NCBI GenBank assembly: GCA_028274465.1
Contig: CM051455.1
Location: 111,288,261 to 111,352,260 of the forward strand
Source: Plantago ovata
Taxonomy: Eukaryota; Streptophyta; Magnoliopsida; Lamiales; Plantaginaceae
Direction: 5' to 3'
DNA: 64,000 bases
Position 1 is the stretch's first letter, and the number at the start of each line of letters is the position of its first letter. Position numbers and translations under genes: made by a program. The notes below the pieces were generated by a model. The model made no database searches and was not told the origin of the DNA. It saw only the letters and a program-made list of their open reading frames with translations. Below, piece after piece: positions 1-9,395 of the stretch.

Positions 1-657
1 TGTCGAAAGAAGGCAACAAATCATTCTTTACAAGTTTCTTGAATGACTTGTAGTTAACATGTCTAAGTCTATTATGCCACAAATTAGAAGATTCAACCAA
101 GTAAGCAGAAGAGAACTTTTCATTTCCAACTTTGTGGGTTACAGACATTACATTGACCTTGAAGAGCCCGTTAGCGACGTAGCCTCTTCCAACAAACAAA
201 CCATTTTTGGTTATTACAAATTTTTCAGACTCAAATGCTAGTTTAAAACCAGCCTTGACCAAGAGAGATCCAGAAATCAGGTTCTTGCGAATGTCCGGGA
301 CATGCATCACATCCTTAAGGACAAGTTCCTTTTCCGAAGTCAATTTGAGGATCACATTTCCAACACCTAGCACCTCCGATGAAGCCTGATTTCCCATGTA
401 GAGTCTCTTGTCCGAAACTGGGGTGTAGGTAGAGAAGACACTCTTGTCAAAGCATATGTGCCGGGTCGCATCGGTATCCAACCACCATTGATTTGGAGTT
501 TCAACCAAGTTTGCTTCAAGAGCAACTGCAGAAAATTCCGTAATCATGTCTTCCACTTCATTCACATGAGAGGAGGGTGTTTCTTCAACAATGTGTGCTT
601 TTCCCTTTCCTTTCTTTTCTTCTTTGAGTTGCTATTTGAAAGAACGGCAATCCTTCT
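1..657 (-). pseudogene. Copia pol start: zinc knuckle, protease, pre-integrase zinc region (partial)
   Basis: Read on the minus strand this continues the gag gene at 658-1476 after a frameshift near 700. It begins with a CX2CX4HX4C zinc knuckle (647-688, CHHCKKSGHMKKDC), passes through an acidic linker, and reaches the copia protease active-site region [12 protein letters not shown] (DTD codons at 471-479). The usual motif is D-S/T-G, so the glycine has become Asp, which should disable the protease. Next comes the conserved stretch up to [18 protein letters not shown] near 20-110, the His-His part of the integrase N-terminal zinc region. The rest of pol lies beyond position 1. In a live element these domains are part of one Gag-Pol polyprotein acting in virus-like particles. 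The class is certain; lineage within copia (Tork/TNT-like) is a guess. Confidence 0.85.
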
Positions 658-1476
658 TCATGTGTCCAGACTTTTTACAATGGTGGCAAATCCCATTGAA
701 CCTTTTTGCGGGTTGTTGAGCATTAGATCATCTCGGCGTTTACGCTTTTTGGATTTGTCCTTCGACTCCACCAAGTTAGCTTTAGCCTCCAAAGGTTGTT
801 TCTCCTTGCTCAAAGCTTTCTTATTGTCTTCTTGAATCTGGAGTTTGACAATAAGATCTTCCAACTTCATTTCCTTGGACTTCAATTTCAAGTAGCTGCT
901 AAACTCTCCCCAAGAAGGTGGAAGTTTTTCAATTAGAGAAGCAACCAAGAAAGCTTCGCTGGGCTTCAAATTTTCAGAATCCAACTCATGCAAAATCATT
1001 TGAAATTCTTGCACTTGACTCACAACGGACTTGGAGTCAACCATTTTGTAGTTGAGGAATTTGGCGACCATGAATTTCTTCAAGCCAGCATCCTCGGCAC
1101 TATACTTCTTCTCAAGTGATTCCCATAGAGTTTTGGCATGATCCACATCACAATAAACAATATAGAGAGAATCGGAAAGACAATTCAGAATGTAATTCTT
1201 ACACATGAAGTCATTGTGCACCCATCCATCATAGGCAAGTTGCTTCCTCTTGTTTTCATCAATGATGGACTGTTTTTCTTCGACATTAGCATTTGGATTT
1301 GCATCAACATCGGCAAGAATGGGTGGAGAGGGAATGTCATCTCGAATGTAGGATGAAGTTCCAAGAGTAGTGAGATAGAACAACATCTTTTGCTTCCATC
1401 GTTTGAAGTTGGCACCTCCAAACTTCTCCGATCGTTCGTTTGGTATGATTGTTCGGGAACCTTCATTAGTAGCCAT
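658..1476 (-). pseudogene. gag: Copia gag (UBN2-type capsid domain)
   Basis: A 272-residue frame starts MATNEGSRTIIPNE at the ATG directly after the primer-binding site and shows the copia Gag fold: the KFGGANFKRWKQKMLFYL start (about residues 18-36), the YDGWVHNDFMCKNYILNCLSD region, the KTLWESLEKKYSAEDAG motif (about 117-132) and a Lys-rich tail. Gag would form the particle that packages element RNA. The frame ends by frameshift inside the zinc knuckle (the downstream frame reads the knuckle correctly), so the polyprotein is broken here. Immediate 3' neighbour in the same direction is the protease region; upstream is the LTR. Confidence 0.88.
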
Positions 1477-1477
1477 T

Positions 1478-1489
1478 GCTCAAACACCA
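1478..1489 (-). promoter_or_regulatory. Primer-binding site, degenerate initiator-Met tRNA type
   Basis: Minus-strand TGGTGTTTGAGC matches the plant copia PBS consensus TGGTATCAGAGC at 9 of 12 positions and sits one base before the gag ATG, which fixes the LTR side of the element. Confidence 0.6.
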
Positions 1490-1490
1490 G

Positions 1491-2391
1491 AATCTTGTCT
1501 TAAGATTTTTGTAAGCGTGAGGCTTTATTTTCTGGAGCAAAGTGTTTGAACAATATAGAGTGAAACAAGGCGAGTAGAGTCGATAGTTTGACTATATCTC
1601 CTTAAGACAAGATTGCCCCGCTCGTGGTGCTTACGGAATTATGGAAATAGTCTCCCAGGATAAAACTACTCCTAAGACAGCTAAGGAGCACTCCAATAGC
1701 CGAATCTATCGAACTTACTTTGAGTATGAAGAATGCAAGAGAGAAAGAAGAGAAGAAGAGAGAAGGAGATGGAGTTTTCAAGTGTGTTGGAGAAATGAAT
1801 CTCCTTCTCTATTTATACTTATCAAGAGGCATCATTGAAAGTGTTCAAGACCCTTCAGAAAGGTTTTAATTAATAGTTACACAACTATTCATTAAAAGTC
1901 ATATACTTTGAAAACACAACCAATCACCAAAAGGCACAACTTTTCGTCATCTTTGAATCTGAATAGGTTTTAGTTGCATGCAACTTTTCATCAACATACA
2001 TGTTGGTTCAAATGGCATGAGTTCAAGCTGGCTGCCCAGGAGGTTCTGTGTTTGAACCCCAGCATCCCCCAAACTTTATTTTTGAGCTTTTTGGGCCTTA
2101 TTTTCATCTCCAACTATGCTATATACAATTTTGGTTGCATACTACATACCTCTTTAATTTTCTCATGAATTTTAACACAATGGAACTTTCATCCATGTGT
2201 GTATAAATGCCTTAATTAATTCAAGTATTGATCTATCCACTTATTGCATTAATCACCCTTTCACCTCAAGGGGATTTTAGTGATATAACACGTTCTAGTG
2301 ACACACACGATTACGAAACCATGTTGGGCGCCCTTAGACCAATACAACGAACAAATTGAAAGCGCATTCGTTTTAACTAAAATTCCCAACA
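1491..2391 (-). repeat. 5' LTR of the left-edge minus-strand copia
   Basis: The minus strand from 2391 opens TGTTGGGAATTTTAG, a normal copia LTR start, and a TATA box (GTATAAATAG, about 1809-1818 on the plus strand) lies about two thirds of the way in, followed by a purine-rich leader. The 3' end is placed just before the PBS-like site; the exact base is uncertain because a clear terminal CA is not visible. No second LTR is in the window, so the pair cannot be compared. Confidence 0.6.
2003..2072 (+). repeat. tRNA-like SINE head inside the LTR (possible)
   Basis: GGTTCAAATGGCATGAG resembles a pol III box A, and about 40 bases later TTTGAACCCCAGC resembles box B, in the order and spacing of tRNA-derived plant SINEs. 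No clear 3' tail or target duplication could be fixed, so this may be an old or partial copy. Confidence 0.35.
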
Positions 2392-2455
2392 GTCTCTAGT
2401 TTATAAATTACTAGTTACTACCTGTTGTTCAAGTGGTGTAGCTAGATAAGTTGAA

Positions 2456-2946
2456 TACAATCCTGATCAGATTGGTACACGAAACTAGAGGACTTATGTA
2501 CAAGTGGATGCGCGCGACCCTCGAACATGGAACGTGAACCGAACCAAGGTTTTGCTAGTTCCACATCTCAAGACCTTCTAGAAGAATGTTGACTCATGTA
2601 AGCTTTTGTAACTCAGGGAGTTACAAATATTTAACATGACATTTGTTGTCATTTAACATGGTATTTGTTGTCATCCACAAAGCTCAAAATATTGTGTTAT
2701 GACGGACACTTATGATGACATGAAATGCACTTAATGGCATGGGAGTTACATACTCAAATTCTCACTTATAAATAGAGTCTCCAACTCTATAAGGAAAATG
2801 ATGTAAAAAGATCATAGAGAAGATATCTGAGAGATATCTGAAACACCTGAAAATTTCCTTCTACATCCTCCTAAAGCATAACCAAGCAATAGTTCTTGCT
2901 CGTTGGGGGTTGCTAGCTTGTGCGGCTAGTAATCTTGGAATCCGTT
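2456..2946 (+). repeat. Old copia LTR fragment, part 1
   Basis: Near-identical to 50949-51443 in the right part of the window (shared run starting ACAATCCTGATCAGATTGG), which directly follows the LTR start at 50711. A TATA box TATAAATAG is at 2767-2775. The first about 240 bases of the LTR are missing here. The copy continues at 3897 after the TIR element and at 9067 after gypsy A1. The short stretch 2392-2455 to its left shows nothing I recognise. Confidence 0.75.
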
Positions 2947-3896
2947 GTGTAAGTGCAGTTGTTGCCAACAATGTCATGTCTAACGTTTTTTTAACATTGA
3001 ACTTGACATTTAGCGCAACATTGGCAGACTGCACTTGGATATTTTTATATATATCTTGTATTTCGATTTTGTCTTTATTCACTAATTTAATTAGTTTCAT
3101 AGTTGTGATTATTTAATGTGTGCAGGATATTAAAGATCAAGATGGATAAGGTCAAGAGAAGTCAAGTGTTGATCATCCTAATGATGATAGGAAAGATATG
3201 AAGATCTGATATGATAAGGAACGACCAGCTACTGAAGGTTGAAGAGTTTAAATAGGTTTGGACTGATGAGGGCGTGTGACCTAGTTACTTGGTCTCAGAA
3301 GTCCTAATACTAGTTAAACTAAGAAGAAGCCGGATTTACTTGAAAGATCTTAAGTGGTTCGAAATCCTATTCACACAAGACAGTCATGGAAGCTTTAGGA
3401 TTCATCCCATATAGTTGAACCTGGACGTCCATGACTAATATATAAAGGGATGAAGCCTTGAAGAAATTGACACAGCTCTTGAGCCATAAAACGTATACTA
3501 TCATTCTAGAGTTGTTAGATTTCAAATTTTGTATCAAGTTATAGTCTAGCTTTTAGTCAGGTTGATTTCTGCTAGAATAGGTTACGAGTTTGTAATCATA
3601 GTCTTGATACTTTTTAGTTTGAGATTTCATCCGAAATATCAAACGTAGATTTGTCATCTTTTAGAAATATAAGATTTTAGCCTTGATGCACCGTGTGATA
3701 GTATTTATAAATACCCACGAGAAGAAAAACCTGATGTGTTCTTTACTTTTCTGTTGTGCATTAGTTTCTGATTTACAGAGTTCTTGAGTCAGTGTTGTCT
3801 GCATTGTTGTGACAACATTGATCTCAACATTGAGCTCAACAGTTGATGTGTTTTCTGTGTTGCAGGTACCGGATTGTGATCCTCACGTTCTTACAC
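2947..3896. mobile_element. 950-bp non-autonomous TIR element
   Basis: The related LTR at 51440 reads straight through (CCGTTGTATC), while here 950 bp are inserted. The insert begins GTGTAAG and ends CTTACAC, a 7-bp perfect terminal inverted repeat, with GTT repeated on both sides (2944-2946, 3897-3899). Near both ends are repeated copies of a CAACATTG-type word in both orientations, like subterminal repeats of CACTA-type transposons; a 3-bp target duplication also fits CACTA or Harbinger types, although the termini do not start CACTA. It has no transposase ORF. A TATATAAAG at about 3439 suggests it may once have been transcribed. If the duplication is read as 5 bp (GTTGT) the class is less clear. 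Confidence 0.65.
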
Positions 3897-4051
3897 GTTG
3901 TATCTTGGGAAGCAGACGTCCAACGTCTCAAGCACCACAGACGTCCAACGTTCGTACAGGCCTCAAATTCAACCTTCGTGCAAATGTCTTTCATGAAACA
4001 GGAAAAACAGAATCAGCAAACAGCTGTCAAGCGGCCCGCTTGACTGCCTCC
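3897..4051 (+). repeat. Old copia LTR fragment, part 2
   Basis: Continues the copia LTR after the TIR element; matches 51441-51610. It ends in CCTCC (4047-4051), the target duplication of gypsy A1, repeated at 9062-9066. Contains one AAGCGGCCCGCTT palindrome (4029-4041). Confidence 0.75.
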
Positions 4052-5445
4052 TGATGAACGTATTTTTGACACGTTTATCTTGTCTTTTTTACCTTCTTTT
4101 GTTGTCTTTTTGCTTAGTTTTGTAGCATAGTGTCACGTTTTGTGTTTTCTGCATTTTCAGGCACTTAGGAACGAAACGGCGTTTTTGGAGCTAAAAACGA
4201 GCTTTTTTGATAGAAAATGGCCCCGTTGAAGTTTATTGATCTCCACGGCTGGTTCGTGAGTGATTGAGCATCAATAAGCATTGAGAAGGATGAGTCCAAG
4301 GCATCCGAGGGCCGTACGAGGGCAAAAGGATTGAGTTGCAACATAAAAATCTGCCCAGGAGCCAAGCTAAGCGCCTGGAATAGTGAAGCGGAGCGCTTCA
4401 AATTCCAGTGGCAATGGTACAGCAGACCAAGCGAAGCGCTTGGAGGCCCCAAGCGCTTCGCCTGCCAAGCGCTCCGCTTGGCAGCCCCAAGCGGTCCGCT
4501 TGGCAGCAGTTACAAATCGGGATTTTCCTTCTTTAATCGGAATTTCAGTTACTTTTTCCATACTTTTGAACATTGGCAACGTTTTGGCAGAGCTCCTAAG
4601 CCCCAAAACTGAGAGAAAACTCAGATTACATTGTATTTTTAGATTGGATTAAAGGTTTTGGCATAGGATTGCATCCATTGTTTCATCTACGGAGAGGTTT
4701 TCATCAATACCCACCGATTAGTGATAGCTTGGTGGTAACATTGTATCATTATCTCTTGTCTAGTAGTTTGATTTGATGTATTCTATTTACAATTCATATG
4801 ATTTGATGTCTATGTTGATGAATATGAGTAGCTAAATCCTTTGTGTTGGTGGTAGAATGTAGAATATGCATGCTATGGGTTATGTTTATGCTTACATGAG
4901 ATTGTGATTCAATCTTGCTGCAAAAACCCTTCATATGATTCTTAGTTGCCTATAAAATATATTCGAATTGAGTATAGTGACAAACTCTTGGTCAATGAAA
5001 GCTATAGGATTTTATGTTAGAGATTTGCAGCATGCTAGATAAATGGTGTTAGTGATAAGCACCTCTAAAGTATTGATAGTGGTCTTTTATGATGTGTGTC
5101 TTGAAAGTTACCTAGACGAGTTGCTTAGCAGACTTGATCGAAGGGTTTACGCACTGAACTTGTGAGCATAATCGTAACCCGTGCATGTGTATTTGATTTC
5201 TACGACCAACCGTTTTCCAAACTTGACTACAACAATCTGATTTCTCGTTGCTTTGTTCTAAGAAAACAATTCTATAAACACTTGAACACGTTGTCTGAAA
5301 TAACTAGCAAAAACCACAAACAAAGCCACGTTAGGTCCCGAGAGAACGACACTCGGGGACAACTTGCCATTGCACTCTAGTTTGTGTAGTGATAAGTGTT
5401 CTTTGGCTATTAAACAAATTTAATAGGTGAAAAACGACATCATCA
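4052..5445 (+). repeat. 5' LTR of A1
   Basis: 1394 bp, TG...CA ends. Matches the 5' LTR of A2 (21094-22493) along its length. It contains a palindrome cluster (4355-4505) and, near its 3' end, a hairpin with arms CCCGAG/CTCGGG and loop AGAACGACA (5335-5360). Confidence 0.92.
4355..4505. repeat. Palindrome cluster, GCG-NNN-CGC core (A1 5' LTR)
   Basis: At least five short palindromes of the form CCAAGCGNNNCGCTTGG (some with shortened arms) in about 150 bp, with NNN including AAG, CTT, CTC and GTC. The same cluster recurs in other parts of families A and B. Confidence 0.85.
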
Positions 5446-5448
5446 ATT

Positions 5449-5466
5449 TGGCGCCGTTGCCGGGGA
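5449..5466 (+). promoter_or_regulatory. Primer-binding site for tRNA-Asp
   Basis: TGGCGCCGTTGCCGGGGA is the complement of the 3' end of plant tRNA-Asp, three bases after the LTR. This primer is typical of Athila/Tat gypsy lineages. Confidence 0.95.
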
Positions 5467-5576
5467 CTTAACTCCTTTGGTTGGTGTTTTTGTTTTGGTT
5501 TTTTCAGCCAACATCTCTTCTTTGCCTTATTTCTGTCTTTTGTTTCTTTTTGACTTGGAAACTCACTACTCTTCAT

Positions 5577-5589
5577 TTCAGGTGAGTGC
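5577..5589 (+). promoter_or_regulatory. Abutting splice acceptor and donor before gag
   Basis: TTTCAG is followed at once by GTGAGT (donor junction 5581/5582), eight bases before the gag ATG. A2 keeps the same arrangement at 22627/22628. CAG-GTGAGT is a full-consensus donor that could splice over gag-pro to ORF2. Whether it is used is not known. Confidence 0.5.
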
Positions 5590-6840
5590 ATGCCTAGAAC
5601 CCGAACGGGTAGACCTATTATTGAACCTTTTGTAGACGAGATCGATCGTTTGTTTCAAAGGAGAAGGAGGAATTTGAATCTCGAGTTTGAAGAAGTAGCA
5701 TCTAGAGCTTCCACTTCTGGTATTCGGGAAGAGTCTTCTTCTTATCTTTTGGAGCCAATTCTTGAATCTGTTTTCTTGGAAGGTGAAATGGCGGAGCAGC
5801 CTATACGTACACTTACTAAGCCTACGGTTGGGGCTAGAGGACCAGCAATTGTCCTCAATGATGCCACAAGGAACTTGGAGATCAAGAATCACATGTTCCA
5901 ACAACTTCCCAAATTCTATGGGATGGCTAATGAGGACGTGATTGGGTTCTTGAATGAGCTCGAGAATTTTGTTCTCCATCTTGGGCGACCAGGAGCTGGT
6001 GTTACAGATGATGATCTCCGTATGAAGGTCTTTTCTATGGGGCTAGGTGATCGTGCAAAGGCTTGGCTTAATACTTTGGAGGCCGGGTCTTTAACAACAT
6101 GGGATCTTTGTTTTGATAAGTTCATGGAGCGTTACTACCCCGCTTCCAAGACGATGGCTATGAAGAGCCAAATTAGCTCCTTCGAGCAGAGGTATGATGA
6201 GGCTTTCCACGAGGCCTATGATCGATTCATGGGGTTGCAGCATCGATGCCCACATCACGGGTATGATAAAGGTCAGCTTCTCCAATTCTTTTACAATGGT
6301 TTACATCCCGAAATTCAATCTCAAGTGGATAGTATTTGTGGAGGTAGTATGGGGGAGTTTCTTCCTTCTCAAGCTCAAGTGAAGCTGGACATGATGTACC
6401 GGAATTCCCAAAACCGGAAGGTGAGGGCTCGTGTGCTCCAAAAGGAGCAAAGAGGTAGAACAAGATGGCTTCGATGGGTTCGCCCATGAAGTGAAGCAAG
6501 CTTTGAGGCAAAGCGTTCCTTCTCCTTCTACGGAAGTTTGTAGTGTGTGCAAGAACTATGGGCACCCGGCCTATTTATGCCGTTCTGAATTTGCTAGAGA
6601 GCAATATATCACGAACGATGTCCGTCAAGAAGTGTATGTTGCTGAGGGAGAGCAAGTAGTTGGAGATGTGAACTACGGGCAAGGATATGGCAATATGAGG
6701 CCACAAAACCGTGGGGGAGAAGGACCACGAGGTGGGTACCAGAATCAAGGCAACTGTGGTTATGTCCACAACCCGGACCAATATGCCTATGGTCCACATC
6801 AAGATCGAAGCCGTCTCAGCTATGGGAACAACTGGTATGA
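5590..6840 (+). pseudogene. gag: Gypsy gag of A1 (Athila-like)
   Basis: Starts MPRTRTGRPIIEPF at an ATG shared with A2. The capsid domain (Retrotrans_gag type) lies at about residues 140-250, with GDRAKAWLNTLEAGS and the following TTWDLCFDKFMERYYP stretch, then HRCPHHGYDK and LLQFFYNGLHPEIQ. A zinc knuckle CSVCKNYGHPAYLC is encoded at 6539-6580 but in another frame: a deletion of about 20 bases near 6455, relative to A2, breaks the frame. A second deletion near 6840 shifts again into the protease frame. Gag would build the particle. Downstream is the protease, not RT. Confidence 0.88.
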
Positions 6841-7859
6841 CACCTCAGGTTGCTAGTTCGGGACCACAAGGTGGAGGGGTGCTTCCTTCACCTCTTGTCT
6901 CTTCTCTCAACGATCTTGTGTTGAAGACGAATAAGTTTATGGAGTATTACTATCGTAATGAAGCTACTAACAATCAGCGGTTTGAGAAGCTTGAGGCTAG
7001 TAGTAGCAACCTCCATAAGAAGTTGCAAGAGTTGATAGATCGGGGGGCTAGTAGAGAGCAAGGGAAGTTTCCCAGGAACACGGAGAAGTCTATGACCATA
7101 ACCGTGGTGACTGATTTGCCCGTGGAGATCACGGTTGTGAGAGACAATGCACGAGTGGAGGTGCCAAGTTGCAAGATAATTGAAACTTGCAAGGTGAGTG
7201 AGGAGGTCGAGACTCCTAAGGTGGTTATGGAAGAGGAAGTTGTCGCACAATCTGATGCGATAGTTGAAGAGGTGAAAGAAAACTCATCGTCTGAGGATGA
7301 GATGGTGGATATGGTGGAAGTGCCCATCCAAGAGAGCTTCGATGTTGAAATCGGCTTGGGGAAGAATGACGGAATAGTGGCAACTCTAGACACGGGAGCG
7401 GGTGTGAATGTTATACCCTTGAACGTGTATGAAGAGTCGGGTTTGTCTGGCTTGAGACCTATGAAATGCATGGTGCAATTAGCGGATGGGTCCATGAAAA
7501 AGCCGTTGGGTGTGATTGAGAACTTGGCGGTAAGGGTTGCCGGTGTAGAAGTGAAGACTAATTTCATCGTTATGCCTACATCTTCTGCTAAGCTCAAAGA
7601 TGTGGTTCTCTTGGGTAGAGCCTTCATCAACAAAGTGCATATGGTCATAGACATGTATCGCCGAACATGTCACTTTGAGGTAAATGGCAAGCAACACACG
7701 TTGCGAGCCATTGTTAATTCATGTGCTTATGTTGATACTAACGAACTTGTAGGATTTTTTGGTCCACTTTATGTTCGTCAAGATGTGCAGGGAATTGATG
7801 CTTTGAGAAGCAATTGGAGGGGGAAGTCTAGTACCCGAGGCGAAATCAATCCCGCTTGA
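6841..7859 (+). pseudogene. Gypsy retropepsin-like protease of A1
   Basis: After a linker with an acidic, Val/Glu-rich stretch, the aspartic protease shows the active-site triad in ATLDTGAGVNVIPLNVY (DTG codons 7389-7397), the flap-like MVQLADGSMKKPLGV and the C-terminal VVLLGRAFINKV motif. The frame itself is open to the stop at 7857-7859, but it is out of frame with gag. The ORF ends soon after the protease with no reverse transcriptase; in an autonomous gypsy, RT and integrase would follow. Confidence 0.88.
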
Positions 7860-8515
7860 GTTGTGAAGAGTCGAGCCAACGACTTTTGAACGAAGTCGCT
7901 TCTCGGGAGGCAACCCGAGGTTGTAGGTACTTGCATATAGATTAGGAGTTGTGGCCTGTGAGCCTTTTGTCGTGATTCGTTTAGTCTAGTGTTTGTCTTG
8001 GTACCTTAGGTGATTAATATAGGAAAAAACATCGAAAATATGGAAACAGAGCCAAGCGAAGCGCTTGGAAGGGCCAAGCGGTCCGCTTGAATCTTCAGTA
8101 AATCAAAAAGTTTACTGGAATTTTAAGCGGAGCGCCTGGAGCCTCCCAAGCGCTCCGCTTGACAAGCGGACCGCTTGGCTCCCGCCAAGCGGTCCGCCTG
8201 GACCCTGTACCCAGATTTTCCTCGTTTTTTCCATTCTTCTCACCTTTGCGCACCCGTTTTCACTTGTTTCTTGAGTCTTTTCAGGTACTACTCTTCTACA
8301 GGAGTTGGACACGAACCTTTATATCAGGGCAGTGTATTTTCAATCCAATTTTTCCTTTCTTGTCAACTTTTCTTTACTCGAGGACGAGCAAAAGTTTAGG
8401 TTTGGGGAGGGGTCATTGAATTTTCAGTACTATGTGCTCTTTTGGTTTCGTACGTGCCTGTTGTCAGCTCAAGTTCTTGTGATTTGTCGTGTTTTTCAGT
8501 TTTTAATCTTGCTGA
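7860..8515 (+). repeat. Short 3' non-coding region of A1
   Basis: Matches A2 24942-25025 and then jumps to A2 27552 onward, so the spacer and ORF2 are deleted. It holds a palindrome cluster (8048-8205) and a purine-rich AGGTTTGGGGAGGGG (8398-8412) preceded by GAGGACGAGCAAAAG, similar to the true polypurine tract of A2. No ORF of interest. Confidence 0.8.
8048..8205. repeat. Palindrome cluster, GCG-NNN-CGC core (A1 3' region)
   Basis: Six or so AAGCGNNNCGCTT palindromes, equivalent to the A2 cluster at 27655-27810. Confidence 0.85.
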
Positions 8516-9061
8516 GATTGTGATTCAATCTTGCTGCAAAAATCCTTCATATGATTCTTAGTTGCCTATAAAATATATTCGAATTGAGTATAGTGACAAA
8601 CTCTTGGTCAATGAAAGCTATAGGATTGTATGTTAGAGATTTGCAGCATGCTAGATAAATGGTGTTAGTGATAAGCACCTCTAAAGTATTGATAGTGGTC
8701 TTTTATGATGTGTGTCTTGAAAGTTACCTAGACGAGTTGCTTAGAAGACTTGATCGAAGGTTTTACGCACTGAACTTGTGAGCATATTCGTAACCCATGC
8801 ATGTGTATTTGACTTCTACCACCAACCATTTTCCAAACTTGATTACAACAATCTGATTTCTCGTTGCTTTGTTCTAAGAAAAAAATTCTATAAACACTTG
8901 AACACGTTGTCTGAAATAACTAGCAAAAACCACAAACAAAGCCACGTTAGGTCCCGAGAGAATGACACTCGGGGACAACTTGCCATTGCACTCTAGTTTG
9001 TGTAGTGATAAGTGTTCTTTGGCTATTAAACAAATTTAATTGGTGAAAAACGACATCATCA
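8516..9061 (+). repeat. Truncated 3' LTR of A1
   Basis: Matches the last about 540 bp of the 5' LTR (4903-5445) and ends CATCATCA before the second CCTCC. The start of this LTR is deleted. The U5 hairpin is kept at 8951-8976 with one loop change (AGAATGACA). Confidence 0.9.
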
Positions 9062-9066
9062 CCTCC

Positions 9067-9363
9067 AAGCGGCCCGCTTCGGAGCTGAACGAAGACAGTT
9101 TCTTCTTTCGTTATTTCTTTGCATTTCCTATTTTGTACAAGCTATTATATATGTATTTTCGATCATTATGTACAACAATCTTAAAGCAAAATACTGTTAA
9201 TCTTCTCTTATCCTTGGATTTGAGTGGATTAATCCCTTATTGATTCGAAGATACTAACTTGTTTGTTTTCTTTGATAGGAAATGGCGAAACAATCATTGC
9301 CGATATACACTTGGAGTATTCTCGAATGGTTTGGATTCGAGTTCATACTCATATTATGATATT
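9067..9363 (+). repeat. Old copia LTR fragment, part 3, plus leader
   Basis: Resumes the copia copy interrupted at 4051; 9067-9182 matches 51678-51792. From 9183 on it has no counterpart in the window. A splice-acceptor-like TTTGATAG (9273-9280) precedes ATGGCGAAACAATC (9283), which could be the start of a decayed gag (about 25 codons to a stop). Confidence in the last point is low. Confidence 0.55.
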
Positions 9364-9395
9364 TGTTAGGAAACTTGTAAATTTTGATGAGCAAT
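9364..9395 (+). repeat. SIRE-like copia copy 2, 5' LTR start
   Basis: TGTTAGGAAACTTGT is identical to the starts of copy 3 LTRs (31074, 47476). Interrupted after GCAAT (9391-9395) by the solo LTR; resumes at 10456. Confidence 0.85.

Larger units (their letters stand above)
4052..9061 (+). mobile_element. Gypsy element A1, non-autonomous gag-pro, deletion derivative
   Basis: Starts TGATGAACG, ends CATCATCA, and is bounded by the 5-bp target duplication CCTCC. It holds a full 5' LTR, a tRNA-Asp PBS, gag and protease, a short 3' non-coding part and a truncated 3' LTR. Compared with A2 it has lost about 2.5 kb including ORF2 (junction near 7945) and, separately, the rest of the 3' non-coding region plus the first about 850 bp of the 3' LTR (junction near 8515). 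No RT, RNase H or integrase is present. It lies inside an older copia LTR. Confidence 0.92.

Noticed and set aside
2947-3896. Intron (starts near GTAAGT and contains TTGCAG before its end)
   Set aside because: The empty-site comparison puts the right border after the AG, with a terminal inverted repeat and duplicated target, which fits a transposon better.
4355-4505. CRISPR-like array
   Set aside because: Units are palindromes with variable three-base centres and irregular spacing, not direct repeats with unique spacers; the DNA is plant.
5162-5380. 72-residue frame repeated in LTRs (also near 8778)
   Set aside because: It lies in LTR DNA, is not kept in A2, and crosses the U5 hairpin; repetition is explained by LTR identity.
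6974-7654. Long Ser/Thr-rich minus-strand frame (also 24080-24793)
   Set aside because: Antisense shadow of the protease gene.
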